Source: Treponema sp.
GTDB lineage: Bacteria; Spirochaetota; Spirochaetia; Treponematales; UBA12059
Length of the DNA: 8,299 bases
NCBI GenBank assembly: GCA_012517645.1
Contig: JAAYUR010000382.1
Coordinates: 1-8,299, forward strand
Reading direction: 5' to 3'
Below, piece by piece: positions 1 through 5,385 of this stretch (the first letter of the stretch is position 1; each line of letters begins with the position of its first letter). A model generated the notes under the pieces. That model saw only the letters and a program-made list of their open reading frames with translations. It did no database searches and was not told the origin of the DNA. The translations under genes were made by a program, and so were the position numbers.

Positions 1-43
1 CTCCATGGAGTCTACATGCAGGATTGGGACAAAAGGGATACAG

Positions 44-144
44 ATCCATAGGTACCTCCCGGGAGTGTGAATCTCTCCCGGTTCGATACCGCTCTATTTC
101 TCAATATTTGCTTGCGTCAGGACAAGCTTCGTAACACTAATGAG
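44..144 (+). repeat. Intergenic repeat element, copy 1 (left arm missing)
   Basis: Positions 116-144 match 5240-5268 at 26 of 29 bases in the same orientation; the shared 3' end is TAACACTAATGAG. By-eye alignment suggests the similarity extends upstream in patches: GATCC(A)TAG at 44-52, GTACC at 52-56, CCGGTTCGATACCG against CCGGTCGATCCGG, CTAT, then CTTGCG just before TCAG. Compared with the second copy, about 23 bases carrying the left palindrome arm are absent between TAG and GTACC. The 116-144 match is directly visible. The longer alignment is gapped and less certain. The function is unknown. Confidence 0.5.
59..81. terminator. GC-rich hairpin downstream of the reverse-strand operon (possible terminator)
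   Basis: CCGGGAG (59-65) can pair with CTCCCGG (75-81) across a 9-base loop, giving a perfect 7-bp stem. It lies about 85 bases past the stop codon of the methyltransferase gene, where that operon's transcript would be expected to end. Neither strand has a real U-tract after the stem, so it is not a canonical intrinsic terminator. It may instead be an internal stem of the surrounding repeat element. Confidence 0.25.
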
Positions 145-164
145 CTACTGGTTCCTGGCTCTTG

Positions 165-1100
165 TTACCTGATCAACATCCAAGTCAGCTCATGCTTGTT
201 GTGCCACAGGTGCACGATACGGCTTCCCGGAATCGCGGCGAAACGGTCCGTGCTGGCGCGGTCGTATTCCTCGCCCTGCATCTTGATGGTGCAGATGAAG
301 TTCCGGGCAAGACCGGCGGCCACCCACCGTTCCACCCATTCGTACAGCACGGGAGGATAGCAGATCACGTCTGAGAAAAGCCAATCCACGGGTCCCACTT
401 CTTCGGGCCTTAAAGAGAATGCGTTGCCTTTCCGAAACTCGACCCCCGGTAGGGCGGCGACGCGGGGGTCTAGGGGCGCCCGGTCGACGGCCAGCACGGC
501 GGCACCCAGGCCGGCCAGGGCCCAGGTCCAGCCCCCCGGCGACGCTCCCGCGTCCAGGCAGCGATTCCCCGGCCCCGGCCGTGTTCCCGCCAGGACCAGG
601 GCTTCCCAGAGTTTCCGGTAGGCCCGGCTGGGAGGGCCTTCCCGGTCTTCCTGGAACCGAAGCTCCCCGTTGGGGAAGGGACTCGAGCACGCAGCGGATC
701 CCAGGAGGACTCCTTCGTCCAGGAGGGTGAAGGCTCCCATGGGAGCCGAAGGCGGGTCGAAGGGGAAGACCTTGGGTTTCCCGGGCAGGGGCGGGAGCTT
801 TTGCGTCAATAATGCGGTTCTCCGGTAAAGCCGTTGGGGGCAGGGAGCCCAGTTCCGCTGGACCGACCGGAGGGCTGCGGCCGCCTCGCCCAGGGAGCCG
901 AATTCCAGGAGGAAGGGGCGCAGCCATACGTTGCGGACCCACCGAACGGGCAGGATCGGGCCGGACCGAAGGAACAGGTCTCCGTCCTGTCGGTCCCAAT
1001 CCCCGAGCTCGGCAAGTAGGTGGCGGTTCATGCCCGGTGCCGCGTGGTAGACCGCGGCGTCGAGGCCCCGGGCCGAGGGGGGTATCGCTTCCTTGGTCAC
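165..1100 (-). CDS. rlmM: RlmM-type 23S rRNA 2'-O-ribose methyltransferase
   Basis: Predicted SAM-dependent RNA 2'-O-ribose methyltransferase (FtsJ/RrmJ fold) of 311 residues. The E. coli RlmM enzyme methylates C2498 of 23S rRNA; the same target here is inference. Residues 1-100 resemble the THUMP-like N-terminus of RlmM (YHAAPGMNRHLLAEL near 18). The SAM-binding loop is DAGASPGGW (183-191), followed by AVDRAP (D206). The K-D-K-E catalytic set is readable as K163, D244 (SDVICYP), K273 (TIKMQ) and E304 (NKHELTWML). The C-terminal half aligns well from memory with RlmM, including the final H-(N/D)-x-x-E-(L/V)-T block. The protein is some 50 residues shorter than E. coli RlmM, mainly in the N-terminal half. 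The start is GTG, whose GTGA overlaps the TGA of the preceding STAND-like gene, so translation is probably coupled. AAGG lies 11 bases ahead. Confidence 0.85.
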   Translation of the reverse strand: MTKEAIPPSARGLDAAVYHAAPGMNRHLLAELGDWDRQDGDLFLRSGPILPVRWVRNVWLRPFLLEFGSLGEAAAALRSVQRNWAPCPQRLYRRTALLTQKLPPLPGKPKVFPFDPPSAPMGAFTLLDEGVLLGSAACSSPFPNGELRFQEDREGPPSRAYRKLWEALVLAGTRPGPGNRCLDAGASPGGWTWALAGLGAAVLAVDRAPLDPRVAALPGVEFRKGNAFSLRPEEVGPVDWLFSDVICYPPVLYEWVERWVAAGLARNFICTIKMQGEEYDRASTDRFAAIPGSRIVHLWHNKHELTWMLIR

Positions 1101-3961
1101 AGAAACTTATACCTTCGGGCCGCTTCCACAAGACGGCGGTTCCAAAGGTTCCGTTCCAGGAAATCGGATCCCGTACCGGCGTCCTCGATTCGTCCGGCTC
1201 GTTCCTGCAAGTACTTGAAGGCCCGGGACAGTACGGTAGCCTTGTCCAGGGGCGGCTCCGCAAGACGCTCCAGGAGCAGGAAACAGAAGAAGAGGTAGGT
1301 GGAGAAGGCCGGATGCTCGGTCGAGAGCTTTTCCTCCCGGGTCATACGGTACAGCCGAAGGGCCCAGGAGCCTTCCCTGGCCGCGAGGCCCCGGGCGAAG
1401 CACGCATACGCGGACCGGAGATCCTCGTCGAAGGGATGGAATGCGGACGCCCCGAAGGCCCTCCGCTCGATCCCCCGGTACCCGGAATCCCAGAATAACT
1501 TCTCCGCCGGATCGAAGGATCCGTGTACCCACGGGGACATGTCTTCCAGAATCCCGGCCGCATCGGCGGGGTCGCCCCGGAGGAAGCCTAGCTCCGCCCG
1601 GAAGAAACGCGCCTCCTTGTCCTGACCAGGGCGGGAAAGGACGGCCTCGGCGGTCTCCAAGCTTCCTGTGTAGGCAAGAGCCCGGGCATCCCAGATCTCC
1701 GCCCGCAGCCCGGCCTCGGCGAACCCGTAGGCTCGGGTTATCGAGCGCATTCCCTCGAAACAGGACCGGGCTTCTTCGTAGCGGCCGATCTCAAAATGGA
1801 TCCTCCCGCGAAGGAAGACGCAGGCCGCCTCCCAGTCCCGTCGGAATACCACCTGGGCTGCCGATTCCGCGTCCGTTACGGCCTTCAGAGCCTTGTCCAG
1901 CCGGCCGGAGGTGAACAAGGCGAGGGTTGTGAACCATCGGCAGAGGAGTCGCTCGTAATCGTCCCGGGCGGAACCGGAGATGTCATGGGCGTTCTCGAAG
2001 TACTCGATCGCCTCCTCCGGCCGTTCCCTCGCGAGGGAGCAGAGACCCAGGATGCGGTGACAGCGCGCCTCCAGCTTGGGCTGTGGCTCCCTGCGGGCGG
2101 AGAGGAGAGCTTCCTTTGCGTTCTTCGCGGCCTCGGGGAATTCCCGGCGGGCCAGGCGGAGTTCAGCCTTAAACAGGTAGGGTAGGCCCGGGGGAAGGGT
2201 GGAGCGGTTCTCGGGCTCCTCCAGCTCCTCCATGCGAGCTGCGGCCCGGGACTCGTCCCCGGAGACCAGGCAGGCCGCGAGCTCCCGGAGCTTCCGCAGG
2301 GCAGGAAGAACCTCCTTGTAAACCTGCCGGGATTGATCCTGGGGATCCTCCAGGGCGTCGGATAGGACGCAGTCGATCTCGAAACGGGGCCGATCGGGGC
2401 CGGCGAATTCCCGCGTGGCCGCAAGGAGCCCCAGGGACGGGTAGGCTTCCCTGTTTCTATATAAATGGGTCAGGTATTCCGCCAAGAAGACCTCGATCCG
2501 CTTGGAGTTCGGACCAACAAAGGCGGCCAGCCTCCGGTTCGACATCCTGGAGGCGTTCCGAGGGCCCGGGCCGGAAAGGTATCCGGTTCTGCTCAGAAGT
2601 TCCAGGACGATCCCTCGGGCCGTTTTCCGGAGCCCCAGGCTCTCCAGGAACTCTTGGAACCGCGGAATATCCAGTACGTTTTCGCAGAGGCTGACCGCGT
2701 AGAGCGCCGCAGCCGCTTCGCGGGGCATCAGGCCCAAAACGGCCTCGGACGGGGGAGGGCCGGAACCCTTCTCTCTCTCGAGGAGGGCGCAGCGGTACAG
2801 AAGGGGGAGGTCTCCCCGGGCCCGGGAGAACAGGGATTTTCGCGTTTCCGCGGTCGAGCCGGGCAGGACTTCCGAGAGCTTGCCCGAGTATTCCTCAAAA
2901 TCCGGCGGGGGCAGGTCCCATTCCAGGATCGCGTATTCCGGCCAGGTCGGCGGACAGCTGCGAGAGGTGGTCGCGACGATCCTGATATCCGAGGATACAA
3001 GCATCTCTCCCAGAAGGTCCAGGCTTTCGGCGGAGAAGCGATGCAGGTTTTCGCAGACCAGGATGGGCGGAAAGCCGGATCGCGTCATGCCCCGGGCGTA
3101 GGCCCTCAGTACTAGGCCGATAAACAGACGGTAGCCGGTCTCCATGACCGGCGCCAGCACGGCGCGGAACGGGCTTGAGAACACGTACCCGTATGCCGGC
3201 AGGAGGCGTTCGTAGAGTTTATATTCGGCGGGGCTGAGGTTGACTCGGTTTTCGGCAAGGAAATCCTCGGTGATCCCGCAGGCCAGAGGATCGAAGGGCC
3301 GGGGGTTTACGGTTCCGCCCCGGAGGGTCAGAAAGCGGTCGGGGGAGTATCCCAGGGAGTCCAGGGCCCGCGCCACGGTGGCTTTTTTCCCGGTACCCGC
3401 AGCCCCTCGAAGGATGAGGACACATTTCTCTCCGCCGACCACAAGTTCTCCGATCATCTCGGAAAGGGCCGCCGCCGCGGTCTCCCGTCGGTAGAACTCC
3501 TGGGCGCTCAGCGAAAGGCCGTCCAGCCTGTAGGCGGGCCCAAGAACGCGACGAATTCCGGATCCCGAGTCGTCGAGGTTGAGGTACCCTTGGGTCTCCC
3601 GGGCCGCCGCGGGGCTTAGCCATGCGTCTTCAGGACTGTCGGCTTCCGCCCATGCTCGGTCCATGTCCGCCCTCAAGGTCTCCTCATCCGCCGCCTCGTG
3701 CAGGGCGACGAAGAAATCCATGGTTCCGTCGAAGCGTTCCCTCAGTAGGGAGCGGAAGGCCAGGAGCGCTTCGATCGCCTGGAGACGCCAGAATATCGAA
3801 TCCGAATCGAACACGGCCACGAAGGGATGATCCCTTCCGGTCGGTCGGGCTCCATACTCCGCGGCGGTCTCCTCCATCCGGCGAACGAGCCCTTCCGCCC
3901 CCCGGGGATCAATGCGCCGATGCTGCCCGTGGTAATCAATTCGTACGTACAAGGCGATCAT
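1097..3961 (-). CDS. STAND-type P-loop ATPase with TPR repeats and possible degenerate cyclase N-terminus
   Basis: A 954-residue predicted cytoplasmic signalling protein with no signal peptide or membrane span. Residues 1-90 look like a class III nucleotidyl cyclase fold: IDPRGAEGLVRRMEETA, then FVAVF, then an AIEALLAFRSLLRE helix. The metal-binding aspartates are not in place, so it would be inactive; this domain call is inference. Residues 150-400 form an AAA/STAND NTPase. Walker A is GAAGTGKK (186-193), with Lys where Ser/Thr is normal. Walker B is ILVCEN (300-305), and a sensor-like IRIVATTSR sits at 326-334. Residues 410-500 look like a winged-helix region. TPR-like helical pairs follow at about 594-623, 632-662, 709-741, 751-777 and 784-808. 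There is no C-terminal HTH, unlike MalT or LuxR-type regulators. GGGGAGG six bases before ATG supports the start. It is first in an operon with the rRNA methyltransferase and divergent from the GHKL gene. Partner and signal are unknown. Confidence 0.8.
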   Translation of the reverse strand: MIALYVRIDYHGQHRRIDPRGAEGLVRRMEETAAEYGARPTGRDHPFVAVFDSDSIFWRLQAIEALLAFRSLLRERFDGTMDFFVALHEAADEETLRADMDRAWAEADSPEDAWLSPAAARETQGYLNLDDSGSGIRRVLGPAYRLDGLSLSAQEFYRRETAAAALSEMIGELVVGGEKCVLILRGAAGTGKKATVARALDSLGYSPDRFLTLRGGTVNPRPFDPLACGITEDFLAENRVNLSPAEYKLYERLLPAYGYVFSSPFRAVLAPVMETGYRLFIGLVLRAYARGMTRSGFPPILVCENLHRFSAESLDLLGEMLVSSDIRIVATTSRSCPPTWPEYAILEWDLPPPDFEEYSGKLSEVLPGSTAETRKSLFSRARGDLPLLYRCALLEREKGSGPPPSEAVLGLMPREAAAALYAVSLCENVLDIPRFQEFLESLGLRKTARGIVLELLSRTGYLSGPGPRNASRMSNRRLAAFVGPNSKRIEVFLAEYLTHLYRNREAYPSLGLLAATREFAGPDRPRFEIDCVLSDALEDPQDQSRQVYKEVLPALRKLRELAACLVSGDESRAAARMEELEEPENRSTLPPGLPYLFKAELRLARREFPEAAKNAKEALLSARREPQPKLEARCHRILGLCSLARERPEEAIEYFENAHDISGSARDDYERLLCRWFTTLALFTSGRLDKALKAVTDAESAAQVVFRRDWEAACVFLRGRIHFEIGRYEEARSCFEGMRSITRAYGFAEAGLRAEIWDARALAYTGSLETAEAVLSRPGQDKEARFFRAELGFLRGDPADAAGILEDMSPWVHGSFDPAEKLFWDSGYRGIERRAFGASAFHPFDEDLRSAYACFARGLAAREGSWALRLYRMTREEKLSTEHPAFSTYLFFCFLLLERLAEPPLDKATVLSRAFKYLQERAGRIEDAGTGSDFLERNLWNRRLVEAARRYKFL

Positions 3962-3979
3962 GCCCGGCCTCCCCGAAGG

Positions 3980-3985
3980 AGTATA
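3980..3985 (-). promoter_or_regulatory. Possible -10 box for the reverse-strand operon
   Basis: TATACT on the reverse strand matches TATAAT at 5 of 6. No good -35 box stands 16-18 bases upstream, and the start site would fall almost on the Shine-Dalgarno sequence. If used, it probably needs an activator or gives a nearly leaderless message. Confidence 0.25.
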
Positions 3986-4005
3986 GCCTAAAATACTGCG
4001 GAGTC

Positions 4006-4041
4006 TTCACAAAGTTCGTGACAATTCCCGATGCTTGTGAA
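4006..4041. promoter_or_regulatory. Inverted repeat TTCACAA/TTGTGAA in the divergent promoter region
   Basis: TTCACAA (4006-4012) and TTGTGAA (4035-4041) form a perfect 7-bp inverted repeat with 22 bases between the arms. The right arm overlaps the predicted forward -35 box (4035-4040). It sits between two divergent operons and could be an operator for a dimeric regulator acting on both. The half-sites resemble CRP half-sites, but their order is inverted and the spacing is wrong for CRP. Chance occurrence is possible. Confidence 0.35.
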
Positions 4042-4063
4042 AGGCGACGAAAGCCGATATAGT
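4035..4063 (+). promoter_or_regulatory. Sigma70-type promoter for the GHKL-PilZ operon
   Basis: TTGTGA (4035-4040), a 17-base spacer and TATAGT (4058-4063) match consensus at 4 of 6 and 5 of 6. Transcription would begin near 4070, leaving a leader of roughly 58 bases. This rules out the in-frame TTG at 4068 as a start codon and supports ATG 4128. Confidence 0.5.
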
Positions 4064-4083
4064 AATATTGTATCCAAAAAGTA

Positions 4084-4115
4084 GGGCAGGAAAGTCCGGA
4101 TGCCCAGGTATCCGG
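4084..4115 (+). promoter_or_regulatory. Alternative hairpins in the leader of the GHKL gene
   Basis: GGGCA (4084-4088) can pair with TGCCC (4101-4105). CCGGAT (4096-4101) can pair with ATCCGG (4110-4115). The arms overlap, so the two stems exclude each other. They lie 13-44 bases before the ATG at 4128, which has no clear Shine-Dalgarno sequence. A two-codon ORF (ATG-ACA-TGA, 4123-4131) also overlaps that start. Together these features could control translation, but no known riboswitch class is recognised. Confidence 0.25.
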
Positions 4116-4127
4116 GCGCGGTATGAC

Positions 4128-4703
4128 ATGACTCCGTATCTCGAATTCGGGGAACAGAAAAGTCTCGAACTGACGTTGCGGTTCGCCCCCAACCAGGAGT
4201 TCCGTCAGGTGGTCGATGCCGTTCGGTCGGTCAAGCTTCCGCCTCTTCCGCTTAACTCCGAGTTGGCGGCTTTTTCCGTGCTGGAGTTACTCTCTAATTC
4301 CATCCGGGCGCACCGGGAACGGGGCGTACGGGAGGAGGTAGAGCTTCGATACTCCATATCCGATAACCGCCTCCAGATAGAAATCCTCGACTCCGGCCGA
4401 GGATTCGATCCGAACCGTCTTCCGTACCGTTTGGACATCCCCCCGGACAGGATCGATCCGAGGTCGGAAATGTTCGCGGAATACAGGCTCAAGCACGGAA
4501 ACGGACGCTTCGGTCTGGGACTCCTGGCGGCCCGCAAGACCTTCCCTGGATTTTCCTTGGGCTTCATAGACCGGGACCGGAGTCCCTGCCCCTGGTATTC
4601 CGGTATGGTTCGCGGAACCCGGGTCGTCCTGTCCGCGCCTCTGGCCTCGGAAGCCTGGTCGGAGGACCTGGAGGAACTACCCCTCGCGGAGGACGAATCA
4701 TGA
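4128..4703 (+). CDS. GHKL (HATPase_c) ATP-binding protein, RsbW-like
   Basis: A 191-residue soluble protein with the Bergerat ATP-binding fold seen in anti-sigma factor/serine kinases such as RsbW and SpoIIAB. The N-box is ELLSNSIRAH (53-62), with E53 and N57 placed for catalysis and Mg binding. G1 is DSGRGFD (88-94). G2 is GNGRFGLGL (124-132). G3 is RGTRVVL (162-168). All ATP-binding motifs look intact, so binding is likely; kinase activity on a STAS partner is inference. There is no phosphoacceptor His domain and no membrane segment. The start at ATG 4128 is preferred because the upstream in-frame TTG (4068) falls at the predicted -10 box; no clear Shine-Dalgarno precedes either. The stop overlaps the next gene by ATGA, pointing to coupled translation with the PilZ-like protein. 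No STAS gene is adjacent, unlike the second GHKL gene at 7709. Confidence 0.8.
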   Translation: MTPYLEFGEQKSLELTLRFAPNQEFRQVVDAVRSVKLPPLPLNSELAAFSVLELLSNSIRAHRERGVREEVELRYSISDNRLQIEILDSGRGFDPNRLPYRLDIPPDRIDPRSEMFAEYRLKHGNGRFGLGLLAARKTFPGFSLGFIDRDRSPCPWYSGMVRGTRVVLSAPLASEAWSEDLEELPLAEDES

Positions 4704-5038
4704 ACCGGGACCGCCGAGATGCGGACAGAAACCGAGGCTTCGCCCGGGCAGGTTTGGTACCCTCCCTGTACGGATACGGGGCGGATGTTTCGGCCCGCGG
4801 GTTCCGGGCTGTGTTCCGGGAGAACCCGAGATTGGCCGAAGGGGACCCCGTGGTGCCGGTCCTTTCATTTTCCGAAATCGATGTGGAACCCTTCCCCCTG
4901 CCCTCGGAAGTCCGGTGGATCCGGCAGAAGGAGGGGGCCTGGGAGATCGGCTTTTCCGTGCGAATGCCCATGCCCGAGGGACCCGCGGAGCGGGACTTTT
5001 TCCGGATTTATGAATATTACAGAGCCTCTATCCGTTGA
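4700..5038 (+). CDS. Small PilZ-like domain protein (putative c-di-GMP receptor)
   Basis: A 112-residue protein that is essentially one domain. It shows the two signature parts of PilZ: RxxxR as RGFAR (12-16) and DxSxxG as DVSARG (29-34). A beta-rich body follows with typical wording: EGDPVVPVLSF, then SEVRWIRQ and WEIGFSV near 68-86. PilZ proteins bind c-di-GMP and pass the signal to a partner. The gap between the two motifs (about 12 residues) is shorter than usual, so binding is plausible, not certain. GGAGG seven bases ahead of ATG 4700 is a good ribosome site, and the ATG overlaps the TGA of the GHKL gene. This tight pairing suggests the two proteins act together. The arginine-rich N-terminus (MNRDRRDADRNR) could be part of the c-di-GMP-binding switch loop. 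Confidence 0.65.
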   Translation: MNRDRRDADRNRGFARAGLVPSLYGYGADVSARGFRAVFRENPRLAEGDPVVPVLSFSEIDVEPFPLPSEVRWIRQKEGAWEIGFSVRMPMPEGPAERDFFRIYEYYRASIR

Positions 5039-5063
5039 TCCCCGGGCGACCTTGATGCCTCCG

Positions 5064-5101
5064 AGGGTCCGTTTATCCATATTGGCTTCGTTCGAGACCC
5101 T
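5064..5101 (+). terminator. Possible terminator stem after the GHKL-PilZ operon
   Basis: AGGGTC (5064-5069) pairs with GACCCT (5096-5101) over a 26-base loop, starting 26 bases past the stop codon. The downstream sequence, ATTAAGCTTT, is only weakly T-rich. The long loop and weak tail make this a poor intrinsic terminator. Confidence 0.2.
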
Positions 5102-5143
5102 ATTAAGCTTTCGGGAACCTTGAACCGACAACTAAGGAAGGAT

Positions 5144-5268
5144 GATCCTAGTGTTACGAAGCTTGTGCTATTCGTACCCGCAGGCTGTCCGGTCGATCCG
5201 GCGGCTATAATAACCCGGTCTGCGGGCTTGCGGCTCTCAGTCAGCACAAGGTTCTTAACACTAATGAG
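5144..5268. repeat. Palindromic intergenic repeat element, copy 2
   Basis: The outer arms 5149-5169 and 5243-5263 are inverted repeats matching at 19 of 21 bases (right arm AGCACAAGGTTCTTAACACT plus A). Inside them CCCGCAG (5177-5183) pairs with CTGCGGG (5220-5226), and CCGG-TCGAT-CCGG (5189-5201) can form a small stem. The core is AT-rich (CTATAATAACCC). TGATCC occurs on both flanks (5143-5148 and 5270-5275), possibly a target duplication. The right arm and its AATGAG extension recur at 116-144. The element could be a MITE-like or REP-like sequence, or encode a structured RNA; no transposase is nearby. Confidence 0.55.
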
Positions 5269-5284
5269 GTGATCCCGAATTGGC

Positions 5285-5313
5285 TTGACCCCGGTTTGTG
5301 CGGGTGATAGACT
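5285..5313 (+). promoter_or_regulatory. Sigma70-type promoter for the phosphatase-STAS-GHKL operon
   Basis: TTGACC (5285-5290), a 17-base spacer and TAGACT (5308-5313) match consensus at 5 of 6 and 4 of 6. Transcription would start near 5320, about 65 bases before the phosphatase start codon. It lies just downstream of the palindromic repeat. Confidence 0.45.
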
Positions 5314-5385
5314 TTTTCGTACCTTTTATCGGGCGATCCCCCGGATCCGTCCCGGAGTTCTCCGCAAGATTCCCGAGGGTTCGCA

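Larger units (their letters stand above)
1..164. other. Window-edge intergenic region, no supported gene
   Basis: No convincing coding region lies here. The reverse-strand operon ends at 165, so this is its 3' flank. The stretch holds a hairpin (59-81) and a copy of an intergenic repeat (about 44-144), both listed separately. A short open frame at 1-51 ending in TAG could be the tail of a gene outside the window, but sixteen codons are too few to judge. Confidence 0.6.
5039..5385. other. Gene-free region between the PilZ-like and phosphatase operons
   Basis: This 347-base stretch has no supported coding region. It contains a possible terminator stem (5064-5101), a palindromic repeat element (5144-5268), a perfect but isolated TATAAT (5206-5211) and a promoter (5285-5313). 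No tRNA or other known RNA gene was recognised. Confidence 0.6.

Noticed and set aside
1..51. Open frame ending in TAG that could be the C-terminus of a gene upstream of the window
   Set aside because: Only sixteen codons are visible, other frames are open over the same stretch, and no family signature can be read.
50..100. tRNA-like T-arm (GGTTCGATACC) preceded by a variable-arm-like hairpin
   Set aside because: Only three of five T-stem pairs form, no matching acceptor 5' strand or anticodon arm is found, and no CCA follows.
190..1263. 357-codon reverse-strand open frame over the methyltransferase gene in another frame
   Set aside because: Low-complexity Pro/Gly/Arg-rich translation typical of an out-of-frame reading, overlapping a gene with a full catalytic motif set.
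812..1498. 228-codon forward open frame across the methyltransferase/STAND junction
   Set aside because: Gly/Pro/Arg-rich antisense shadow without a ribosome site or recognisable motif.
2465..3115. 216-codon forward open frame inside the STAND gene
   Set aside because: Antisense to a continuous domain with a readable Walker B region; no family signature of its own.
4006..4041. CRP/FNR binding site
   Set aside because: TCACA precedes TGTGA with 24 bases between, the reverse of the TGTGA-N6-TCACA arrangement.
4084..4105. AGGAAAGTCCGG resembles the conserved 5' core of bacterial RNase P RNA
   Set aside because: Only 12 bases match. The remaining conserved parts of the ~350-base RNA are absent and a protein-coding gene begins 26 bases later.
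4068..4127. N-terminal extension of the GHKL protein from the in-frame TTG at 4068
   Set aside because: It falls at the predicted -10 box, has no ribosome site, and would add residues without similarity to the family.
5144..5268. Integron attC site
   Set aside because: The arms do not contain GTTRRRY/RYYYAAC cores, their orientation is wrong, and no integrase or cassette structure is visible.
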